Shown: positions 7,813 to 16,367 of the stretch, in pieces | How positions within the stretch are numbered: position 1 is the first letter of the stretch | Layout: each line of letters starts with the position of its first letter | Origin: Akkermansia muciniphila | Lineage (GTDB): Bacteria > Verrucomicrobiota > Kiritimatiellia > RFP12 > UBA1067 | NCBI GenBank assembly: GCA_945870145.1 | Contig: CAMBQV010000012.1 | Location: 1-32,142, forward strand | Direction of reading: 5' to 3' | Length of the DNA: 32,142 nt | Program-made: the position numbers and the translations under genes | The notes under the pieces: generated by a model | What the model was told of the DNA's origin: nothing | Databases searched by the model: none | The model's input: the letters and a program-made list of their open reading frames with translations, nothing else

Positions 7813-10800
7813 ATGAAGAAAAGAAACATGTTGAAGGTATTGTGTAGCGTAGCCATTTGCGGCGTTGTCGGTCACGCTTTCGCCGCCGAGGGGCTCACGG
7901 GTAAATTTGAGGATCCCTACTACAAGGATTATCCGCTCTTTCACAGTTATCCCAGCGCGGCGGATGCGCGGTATCTGATTGACCATATCGGCCCGATCGG
8001 TATTGGCATTGAATTGCGCCAGCCTGCCTTCACCATGCATCTGATGACCATTGAGAAAGGTTCTCCTGCGGAAGCCACAGGTAAGCTGAAGCCGGGCCAA
8101 ATCATCGAGAGCATCAACGGGAAGGTTCTCAAGGAAGTTGATCCGCGAGCGATCCTGGGGAACCTGATTACGGAGGCCGAAGCCAAGGATGGCGTGATCA
8201 AGCTGATGGTCAAGGCGGATGCCAAGGCAAAGGCTGAAGAGGTCATTGTGAAGATTCCGGTGTTGGGTGCCTACAGTGAAACCGGTCCGATCAACTGCCC
8301 GAAGTCCGAGAAGATCGTGCGTAACTTCGCGGATTTCCTCGCGACACATCCCTGCGGCTGGGGCTCCGCGCTCTTTCTCCTCTCCACGGGTGAAGAGAAG
8401 GATCTCGCTGTGGTCCGCGGCTGGTTCAGTGGCAAGCTTTCAGGCGGCAAGAGCGGGGACTCTCCCTGGGGTATCGGTTACAACGGGCCGGCAGTCTGCG
8501 AATATTATCTGCGCACAGGGGATGCCTCCGTATTGCCGGCGATTAAGAGCATGATGGAGCGGCTGAAGGAGACGATATACAATGGTTCCTGGATGGGTCG
8601 TGGCGGCTGCAACTATGATTACATGGCGGGTGGACACATGAATGCGGCAGGTGTGCACAGCCTTACCTTCCTGCTCCTTGCGAAAGAGTGCGGCGTGGAG
8701 GTGGACGAGCACACCCTGCAATCCTGTCTCTATCATTTCTACCGTTATGCCGGGCACATGAACGTCTCGTATGGCGACGGATTGCCGGAAACTGGTGGCG
8801 TGGACAACGGTAAGAATGGCGGATTAGCCTTTGCCATGGCTGCAGCAGCCTCGCTCATACCGGACGGGGAGAAGTCCGTCTATGCCAAGGCGCGTGACAT
8901 CAGCGCGAACAAGAGTTTCTATACGACCTCCTGGCTCTTCCATGGTCACACGGGCGGTGGTATCGGCGAGTTGTGGCGTGGCTCGGCAGCCGGTCTGCTG
9001 GCGGAGAAGCGTCCTGAGATGTATCGTTCGTTCATGAAGGAACGTCGCTGGATGTATGAGCTGGCCCGTCGTTACGATGGCGCCTTTGGTTGGGCGAGCG
9101 GCTGGAATGTCAACTATGGCACAACAGGGCACGGTGGCGGCACATCCTGGGGCAACTTCATTCCGTTGGTCTACACGGTTCCGCGCAAGCAGCTTCGTAT
9201 TTATGGTGCGCCTCCGACGAAGTATTCCAAAACCTATAAGATCCCCGAGCGTCCGTGGGGTACGGCAGCGGACGAGGTCTTCTTGTCGATACAAGCAGGT
9301 GAACACAAGCCAGGCATGAAGCTTGACTTGTCAAAGGAGACGCTCCCGACGCATGCCTCCTGGCCGATGATACGTCGCCTTGGAGATCCGAAGGTGAGTG
9401 ATGCTGAGTTACTCATGAATGCTTATCACCCCGACAGCACTACCCAAGGGAGTACGGCGGGTAGTATTAGCGGACAAAAGCGCAACCATCTTTTTGTTGA
9501 ACTCCTGAAATCGAAAGACCCGCGCGCACGGTTGGTGGGCATTAAGGCCGTGAGCGGTGAACAGAAGGGTGTGCCTGCGACTGGCGTCAACCTGACGGAT
9601 GAGATCATCACGTTGCTCGGGGGTATGATTGGTGATCCGCAAGAGTCCTGGTGGGTTGTGATGGCGGCGATGGACATGATCAGCCACGCACCTGCTGAAA
9701 AGATTGCGCCTTATTTTGACAGTATCGCCAAGTGGATGAAACATGAGGATTGGTGGTTGCGTCAAGCCGCCTTGAAGGCTGTCACACCTCTTGCTACGGA
9801 TAAAGCGTTCTATCAGAAGATTATGCCCATGGTCGGCGATATGGTCGCGAGCAATACACGCGCCGTTGCTTTGAACCCGCTCGGTGGCATCGTGACGCGC
9901 TTACAGGAAGCTGAGCCGACTGTGCAAAATTCCGCCCTTGAGGAGCTGGCCACGGCCTATAATAAGTTCCCTGCAGCCTTTAATGCGCCTGGCGGGCAGA
10001 ATATGTCGGGCTGTGTTGACTACATGCTGAAGGGAATCGCCCGAAAGATGGCCGACCTTCCCGGTGGCTTTGACAAGCTCTATGAGGTCAGCAAGAAACG
10101 CTTCCCGGATCTTGTCCTTCCACACAAGGATCTTTACATGATGGCAGATGCCAGTAAGTTTGGTCCCAAGGTCAAAGAGGCCTTGAAGCCGATTGTGCTG
10201 GGGTATCTCATGCCGCAATATGTGGCTGCCAATAGCGCGTTGCGTTCCGAGGCGACCAGTGAGCCAGTGAAGGGCAAGCCCAGCGAACCCAAGATGGAAG
10301 GCTTGGTCGATCTCTATGACCGTGTGGGGATGAACCAGTATGACTGGCGCGGGTGTGGTCCCGACCTGACAGAGATCGCATGGCTCTATCACAGCTATGA
10401 TCCTGTTGAGGAGAAGATTTGGGAGCCAGGATGGCGCTATCGTAAAGTCAGTCCACCCAAAGGCATGGAGAATTGGTTCAAACCAGACTTTGACGCCGCT
10501 GTAGCTGGTTGGCAGAGGGGTCGCGCGCCCTTTGGTCAGTTTGGAGGCAAGCTGCCGAAGGAGCCGCAGTCCACCTGTAAGCTCCCCTTCTGCCGGTGCA
10601 GCGAACCCCTGAAGACCTTCTGGGATAAAGAGGTGCTCCTGCTCCAGGCCAAGGTTAAATTCCCTGCATTCAAACAAGGGCATCGTTACAGACTTGTCGT
10701 TGGTGGCCTGTCGCATGTTAATGCCGGTGACGGCTTCGAAATCTATCTCAATGGTAAGCAGGTGTTTCAACGTGATGATGGTGTCGGCAAGCGCGCAGGG

Positions 10801-11394
10801 GATAAGCCGATCTGCCTCACCATTGACAAGACCTTATGGTCCGAGTTTCAGAAAGAGGTCGTCATTGCGGCCAAGGGCTTCCTGCCCATCCCTGGCGGAA
10901 AGCGTTCACCGGGCGTGAAGAAGCAGCACTTCTCAATCTTCCTTCAGGAGATGGAGGTCCCGCCGATCACGGACGAGATGATTGAAAAGGGTAAGACTCT
11001 TCAGCCGATGCTCACCAGCGCATGGCAACTGAGCAGGGATGAGGGCGACCGTCTTTTCTATGACGGTGAGTTTGTCGCCAACAAGGCGCTTGTCGGCGAC
11101 TGGATTCAGGTCTCGCAAGTTGCCAGCGTGGAGGCCTTCAAGCCGGGCGAGGCAACCACTGTACCGAAGGCCGTCGCACTCCAGAAACTGACGCTCAAGC
11201 CGGATGGTAAGACGGATCAGTCGCACCTTACGTGGTCAGGTGATACACTGATGGAGCTACAGAAACTACAAGCTCTCAAGATGACCCTCGAGAAGGTCGG
11301 CGGTCAGGAATATCTCTTCGTTGAATGTGGCGGCTTCGACCGTAAGCTGCCAGAAGATTGGAAGACCCCCTATAACGTGATGAAGCGCAAATAA
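7813..11394 (+). CDS. Giant secreted PDZ / alpha-alpha toroid-like / HEAT protein (DUF6288-like), copy 1
   Basis: ORF begins at TTG 7810; ATG 7813 preferred. Signal peptide; PDZ-like IEKGSPAEATGKLKPGQIIESINGKVL; repeated toroid-like region with HGHTGGGIGELWR; HEAT-like FVELLKSKDPRARLVGIKAV. The DUF6288 label is from memory. Confidence 0.75.
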   Translation: MKKRNMLKVLCSVAICGVVGHAFAAEGLTGKFEDPYYKDYPLFHSYPSAADARYLIDHIGPIGIGIELRQPAFTMHLMTIEKGSPAEATGKLKPGQIIESINGKVLKEVDPRAILGNLITEAEAKDGVIKLMVKADAKAKAEEVIVKIPVLGAYSETGPINCPKSEKIVRNFADFLATHPCGWGSALFLLSTGEEKDLAVVRGWFSGKLSGGKSGDSPWGIGYNGPAVCEYYLRTGDASVLPAIKSMMERLKETIYNGSWMGRGGCNYDYMAGGHMNAAGVHSLTFLLLAKECGVEVDEHTLQSCLYHFYRYAGHMNVSYGDGLPETGGVDNGKNGGLAFAMAAAASLIPDGEKSVYAKARDISANKSFYTTSWLFHGHTGGGIGELWRGSAAGLLAEKRPEMYRSFMKERRWMYELARRYDGAFGWASGWNVNYGTTGHGGGTSWGNFIPLVYTVPRKQLRIYGAPPTKYSKTYKIPERPWGTAADEVFLSIQAGEHKPGMKLDLSKETLPTHASWPMIRRLGDPKVSDAELLMNAYHPDSTTQGSTAGSISGQKRNHLFVELLKSKDPRARLVGIKAVSGEQKGVPATGVNLTDEIITLLGGMIGDPQESWWVVMAAMDMISHAPAEKIAPYFDSIAKWMKHEDWWLRQAALKAVTPLATDKAFYQKIMPMVGDMVASNTRAVALNPLGGIVTRLQEAEPTVQNSALEELATAYNKFPAAFNAPGGQNMSGCVDYMLKGIARKMADLPGGFDKLYEVSKKRFPDLVLPHKDLYMMADASKFGPKVKEALKPIVLGYLMPQYVAANSALRSEATSEPVKGKPSEPKMEGLVDLYDRVGMNQYDWRGCGPDLTEIAWLYHSYDPVEEKIWEPGWRYRKVSPPKGMENWFKPDFDAAVAGWQRGRAPFGQFGGKLPKEPQSTCKLPFCRCSEPLKTFWDKEVLLLQAKVKFPAFKQGHRYRLVVGGLSHVNAGDGFEIYLNGKQVFQRDDGVGKRAGDKPICLTIDKTLWSEFQKEVVIAAKGFLPIPGGKRSPGVKKQHFSIFLQEMEVPPITDEMIEKGKTLQPMLTSAWQLSRDEGDRLFYDGEFVANKALVGDWIQVSQVASVEAFKPGEATTVPKAVALQKLTLKPDGKTDQSHLTWSGDTLMELQKLQALKMTLEKVGGQEYLFVECGGFDRKLPEDWKTPYNVMKRK

Positions 11395-11411
11395 GAATTA
11401 AAGAGAAAATA

Positions 11412-14400
11412 ATGAGCAAAAATTTGATTAGTTACTTAGGTCTTTCAGTGTTGATGGTTTCAATAGTGCAGGCTGCTGAGAAGCAGTCCGGACCCGAGAA
11501 GAAAGACCCTTTCTATACGAGTCCTGGGCTCTTTTCCACGCGTCCGAGTTCCATAACCACCCTGGTCCAGTTTGTGGACCGCTTCGGTCCGGTTGGTATC
11601 GGCATTGAGCTTCATCCCCCGGCCTTTGTGATGAAGGTGAAGAATGTCGAGGCTGGTTCGCCCGCAGAAGCCACAGGCAAGCTCAAGGCTGGTCAGATCA
11701 TCGAGACGATCAACGGACAGAAACTGAAGGATATTGACCCTCGCGTTCAATTGGGAAGTATCGTAACAGCAGCGGAAGCGACCGACGGACGCGTGGTCTT
11801 TGCGCTGAGGGATAAAGAAGATAGCCCCGTTCAAGAGGTCGTAGTCACCATCCCTGTCTTGGGAGCGTACAGTAAGACGTGGCCGCTGAACTGTCCGAAG
11901 TCGGACAAGATCGTCCGTGGCCTCGCAGACAGGCTTGCTAAAGAGGGCTGGGATGGCAATGTCGGAATGAACGGCTCGCGAATGCTATTCTTGTTGTCCA
12001 CGGGCGAGGAGCAGGATCTGGAGGTTGTTCGAGGTTGGGTAAAGAAGACGGTCGAAAAGAATCCGAACTTTGGAGATGGCACTTTAGCGTATCAATGGTC
12101 TGTTGGCTGGGGCGCCCCGGCGCTGGCGGAGTATTATCTGCGGACAGGCGATGCGTCCGTGTTGCCGCTCATGAAAAAAATCACCGCTGCCGTGAGGAAG
12201 ACGATGTATCACGATGGATGGGCCGGACGCGGGATGGCCGGTCATCACATGGGTCTTGCCGGAACCTCCACGCTGACCTTTCTCTTGCTGGCCAAGCAGT
12301 GCGGTGTTGAGATGGATGAAGGCATGTTGCAGACGGCATTACAACACTATTACCGCTTTTCCGGCAAAGGGACCAATCCCTACATGGATGAACATCCGGA
12401 GCTTACGTTCACGGATAACGGACGTAACGGGATGCTTGCCTTTTCCATGAAGGCTGCTGCGGCGTTACTGCCAGACGAGAAGAACGACATCTACGAGCAG
12501 GCGAGTGATATCGCGGCTCTGCACAGTTTTCACTCTGCGTCTTACATGTTGCACGGTCATACCGGCGGCGGTATCGGCGAGGTCTGGCGTAGCGCGGCCA
12601 TGGGCTTGCTGTGCGATAAAAAGCCTAATCAGTATCGCGATTTTCTGACGGAGCGTGTCTGGTGGTATGACCTGACGCGCAGATATGACGGTTCGTTTGG
12701 CGTGCTGGGCGGCGGAGGTTATGACGGGAAGAATGGTGGCTGGTGCGGGCCGACGATCGGGATGACCTATACCGCGCCGCGCAAGCAGCTTTGTATTCTC
12801 GGAGCGCCCCGTAGTAAATTTGCTAAATACTATACGATCCCTGAACGTCCGTGGGGTGTGTTGGCGGATGATGATTTCTTGAAGTTTGAGGCTGCTGCGG
12901 ATGAAAACGGGAACGTAAAAAAATATGATGCTGAAACACTTGCGAATGACTCAGGGGTGGCCTTCCATCGCAGGATGGGAACTGCGAACATCAGCGATGA
13001 AGTATTGATGGAATATGCTCGTCATCCTCAGCATGTCTTCAGGTTAGCCGTTTCCGACAAGATTTACAAGGAACGGCGGTTCCATTTAATTCCTGTGCTC
13101 CTGAAGTCCAAAGATGCGCGCGTCCGTTACACAGGCGTCTTTGCGATGAAGAAACCGCGTGTCAGCTCGATCAAGGAAAATTGTGATCCGGGATTTCCGA
13201 TGGAGAAGATGACCGATGATGTGAAGGCGCGTCTCTACGAGATGCTGGAGGATCCGAAGGAGTCATGGTTTGTGGTAGATCACATCCTCGGGCTGATGAG
13301 CCGGCGTGAGGCTGCAGAGCTGGCTCCGCATATCGACCGCATCATTTATTTTTTAGGGCATGACGAGCAGTGGCTGCATCAGTCGGCCCTTGAAGCCATC
13401 ATTCCGTTGGCAATCGACAAGCGAACCAGCAAAAAGGCCTTGGCGGCCATTGAGCAATATGTGCCGAACTTTATCCGGAGTCCCTCGACACTTAAGGGGT
13501 TGGCCGCCAAGCTGTCCGAGGCTGACTCGGAAATACAGAAGGCTGGACTGGATACGCTGGGCAAAGTATATTTAGCCTATCCTGGGAAAAATGCCAATCC
13601 ACCGGGTGGACTGCATCCGCAGTCCGCAGGCTGGTATCTGGATACAGTCGCAGTGGCGATCAGTTCAATGCCAGGTGGATTTGAAAAGCTCTTTGTCGTA
13701 TCGCAGAAGCGTTACCCCAATTTGGCTCTGGCGCATAGTCAGACCTTCTTGAGCACATCAGGCAAAGATCAATATGGCGACACGCTGCAGAAGGCGGTCA
13801 ATGAGGCGATCCTGAATGACCTGATGCCAAAATTTATTGTGAGTAACCGTCAGCAGCTTCAGGTCGATGCCGCAGGGGAGAAGATCCAGCCTGCGGTCAG
13901 TACGTTGGGCGGAGGTGGAATGAGGCAAGGTCTCTCGGATCTCTACAGCAAGGCGGGCGTTAAAGATTACGACTGGCAGGGCTTCGGTCCGAAACGGGAT
14001 GAGATCCTCTGGGACTATTTCAGTTTCGACCCCGAGGAGAAGCAGAACTGGGAAGGCGCTGAACCCCGCTTCCGCAAGGTGAAGTTGCCCGCTGAAATGG
14101 ATAAATGGATGACGAAGGAGTTTGATGCGAAGAAGGCCGGATGGAAACAGGGAAGGGCTCCGATCGCAAGTATAGCGGGTGCGTTGAAACCGCAGTCGTC
14201 CGAGTGTACCATGTCGTTCTGCAGGTGCGGCGATCAGCCCAACACGTTATGGGAGAAGGAAGCTCTTCTCCTGAGGAGCGTATTCAAAGTTCCCGAGATC
14301 AAGGAGGGGCATCGTTATCGCCTCTTGTTGGGTGGCCGTAGCCATGTAGGTGCCGGCGATGGTTATGAAATTTACTTTAACGGCAAAAAGGTATTTGACG

Positions 14401-15041
14401 CCCCGCAGGGAACTGGCAGACGGGATGGCGGATCACCGAAGGGGTATCTGCTACCGAAGGCGATGATGAAGGATTTGAGTGGTAAAGAGCTGGTGGTCGG
14501 CGTGAAGACCTTCCTGACGAAGCATCCGAGGAGCGGTGAAAAACGGGGTTACTTCACGCTCTTCATGGAGGAGATGAAGGTTCCGCCGTTGGAAGGCGAG
14601 AAACTTCGGGAGGCGATGCAACGTATCCCGATGTTCTCCGCGGACTGGCAAGCGCTGCAGGATCCGGAGAGCGAGGTCGATCCGGACGATGGCAAGTTTT
14701 CATACGATGGCAAGTTTAAGCCGAATAATCTTGTGGTGGGCGATTGGAAGGTTGTCGGCTATCTGGCGGATGGTGATGATCTTGCCAGCGTGAAGCCGCT
14801 GAGCAATAAAATACGCCCACTCTTCACGGCCATCAGTTTCAAGGAGAATGGCAAGACCGAATCACCGGATCGTGTCTGGTCCGGTGACATCCTCATGGAG
14901 CTGAATACTTCTCAGGCACTCCGGATCACAGCCAAAAAGATGAACGGCGAAGAGGTGCTACTCATCGAGAACGGCGGCTTCAATGTCAAGGGCGGCGCCG
15001 ACTGGAAGGCACCTCTGCTGGTGCTTAAGCGGAAGATGTAA
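11412..15041 (+). CDS. Giant secreted PDZ / alpha-alpha toroid-like / HEAT protein (DUF6288-like), copy 2
   Basis: 1209 aa; collinear with the upstream gene: VEAGSPAEATGKLKAGQIIETINGQKL, PVLGAYSKTWPLNCPKSDKIVRGLAD, HGHTGGGIGEVWRSAAMGLL, IPERPWGVLADDDF. Confidence 0.75.
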   Translation: MSKNLISYLGLSVLMVSIVQAAEKQSGPEKKDPFYTSPGLFSTRPSSITTLVQFVDRFGPVGIGIELHPPAFVMKVKNVEAGSPAEATGKLKAGQIIETINGQKLKDIDPRVQLGSIVTAAEATDGRVVFALRDKEDSPVQEVVVTIPVLGAYSKTWPLNCPKSDKIVRGLADRLAKEGWDGNVGMNGSRMLFLLSTGEEQDLEVVRGWVKKTVEKNPNFGDGTLAYQWSVGWGAPALAEYYLRTGDASVLPLMKKITAAVRKTMYHDGWAGRGMAGHHMGLAGTSTLTFLLLAKQCGVEMDEGMLQTALQHYYRFSGKGTNPYMDEHPELTFTDNGRNGMLAFSMKAAAALLPDEKNDIYEQASDIAALHSFHSASYMLHGHTGGGIGEVWRSAAMGLLCDKKPNQYRDFLTERVWWYDLTRRYDGSFGVLGGGGYDGKNGGWCGPTIGMTYTAPRKQLCILGAPRSKFAKYYTIPERPWGVLADDDFLKFEAAADENGNVKKYDAETLANDSGVAFHRRMGTANISDEVLMEYARHPQHVFRLAVSDKIYKERRFHLIPVLLKSKDARVRYTGVFAMKKPRVSSIKENCDPGFPMEKMTDDVKARLYEMLEDPKESWFVVDHILGLMSRREAAELAPHIDRIIYFLGHDEQWLHQSALEAIIPLAIDKRTSKKALAAIEQYVPNFIRSPSTLKGLAAKLSEADSEIQKAGLDTLGKVYLAYPGKNANPPGGLHPQSAGWYLDTVAVAISSMPGGFEKLFVVSQKRYPNLALAHSQTFLSTSGKDQYGDTLQKAVNEAILNDLMPKFIVSNRQQLQVDAAGEKIQPAVSTLGGGGMRQGLSDLYSKAGVKDYDWQGFGPKRDEILWDYFSFDPEEKQNWEGAEPRFRKVKLPAEMDKWMTKEFDAKKAGWKQGRAPIASIAGALKPQSSECTMSFCRCGDQPNTLWEKEALLLRSVFKVPEIKEGHRYRLLLGGRSHVGAGDGYEIYFNGKKVFDAPQGTGRRDGGSPKGYLLPKAMMKDLSGKELVVGVKTFLTKHPRSGEKRGYFTLFMEEMKVPPLEGEKLREAMQRIPMFSADWQALQDPESEVDPDDGKFSYDGKFKPNNLVVGDWKVVGYLADGDDLASVKPLSNKIRPLFTAISFKENGKTESPDRVWSGDILMELNTSQALRITAKKMNGEEVLLIENGGFNVKGGADWKAPLLVLKRKM

Positions 15042-15115
15042 TATACAAGCTAAGGAATTTTGTCCAGCCATGTCAGTGAAGGCCGGCGTGGACGTTAATG
15101 AAAAAGGGGGATGAG

Positions 15116-16348
15116 ATGAAAAAGGTAAATGTATCCAGGAGGGCGTTTCTAAAAGTGACGGGGGCGGCGGTCGCATTGCCCAATATTATTACATCCAGTG
15201 CGCTGGGCGCGAACGGTAGACCGCCAGCAAGCGAGCGGATCGTCATGGCCGGCATCGGCATGGGCGGCCAGGGCTCAGGCGATCTGCGGCAGTTCATGGG
15301 GGATCCCCGGATCCAGGTGGTGGCGGTCTGTGACGTCAAGAATCAGAATCTTGAGCGGGGCTTGAGCACCGTGAATGCTCATTATAAGAACAAGGACTGC
15401 AAGCCCTATGTCGATTACCGCGAGGTGATCTCGCGTAAGGATATCGATATGGTGATGTGTGCGACACCGGATCATATGCATGCGCAAATTTCAATCGACG
15501 CGATGAAGAGCGGTAAAGATGTGTATTGCGAAAAACCCCTGACGCTGACCATCGCCGAGGGACGCAAGATGGTCGACACCGCACGCCGGTACGGACGCGT
15601 TCTCTCCTCCGGCAGTCAGCGGGTCATCGGTGACTTCGGTGCCCTGGCCTGTGCGGCCCGGAGTGGCAAATACGGTAATATTCTCGAAACGTACGCGACG
15701 CCCGGCGGTCCTCCGCGGCACTGTTATTTGCCTGGCGAGCCGATTCCGCCAAACACGATTAATTGGGACTTGTGGTTGGGACCGGCGCCGATGGTGCCGT
15801 ATCATCCCTTCCGTTGTGGGCAGGCCTATGGGCTCGGTGGGCAGGGGTTTCGTTCCTGGTACGACTACTCCGGCGGTATGATGACCGACTGGGGCGGACA
15901 CAAATTCGGTGCCGTGCTGCACGGCATGGGGCTGGATCATACAGGGCCCACGGAAATTCTTCCGCCCGATGGCGGGGAGAATCAGTACCTCACCTATGTC
16001 TTTGCCAATGGCATGAAGCTGCACGTAGGCGGTGGCGGCCCGAAGTACATCTGCGAAAAGGGTGAGGCAACGCCTTTACGCGAGTTCAAGGTTCCGCCGG
16101 GCTTGCGTTGGTATGAGGATGGCGCCAACACGCCGATCAAGGATTTGGTGAATTGCGTGATCTCTCGGAAGCGGCCGTTCCAGGACGTGGAGTATGCCCA
16201 CCGTACGGCGACGGTCTGCCATTTGGGCAATATCTGTTACAGTCTGAACCGGAAGCTCAAGTGGGATCCAGTGAAAGAAGATTTCATCGGCGACCCGGAA
16301 GCCAGCAGATTGGTGGACCGTCCGCGGCGCGGACCTTGGCAAATTTAA
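15116..16348 (+). CDS. Gfo/Idh/MocA family oxidoreductase with Tat signal
   Basis: ORF from 15098; ATG 15116 has the better RBS (GGGGGATGAG). VSRRAFLKVTGAAVALP twin-arginine signal; CATPDHMHAQISIDAMKSGKDVYCEKPLTLTIAEGRKMV; GGMMTDWGGHKFGA. Confidence 0.92.
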   Translation: MKKVNVSRRAFLKVTGAAVALPNIITSSALGANGRPPASERIVMAGIGMGGQGSGDLRQFMGDPRIQVVAVCDVKNQNLERGLSTVNAHYKNKDCKPYVDYREVISRKDIDMVMCATPDHMHAQISIDAMKSGKDVYCEKPLTLTIAEGRKMVDTARRYGRVLSSGSQRVIGDFGALACAARSGKYGNILETYATPGGPPRHCYLPGEPIPPNTINWDLWLGPAPMVPYHPFRCGQAYGLGGQGFRSWYDYSGGMMTDWGGHKFGAVLHGMGLDHTGPTEILPPDGGENQYLTYVFANGMKLHVGGGGPKYICEKGEATPLREFKVPPGLRWYEDGANTPIKDLVNCVISRKRPFQDVEYAHRTATVCHLGNICYSLNRKLKWDPVKEDFIGDPEASRLVDRPRRGPWQI

Positions 16349-16367
16349 TGTGAGAGGTTTTAAAAGT

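Noticed and set aside
7603-8349. 248-aa minus-strand ORF spanning the esterase end, repeat gap and giant-gene start
   Set aside because: Overlaps two well-supported + strand genes and translates low-complexity repeat words (STESIESTESIRSNFSNLSIL); no family motif.
9901-10770. 289-aa minus-strand ORF inside the first giant gene
   Set aside because: Antisense to a conserved paralogous region (module shared with two other genes); no domain signal.
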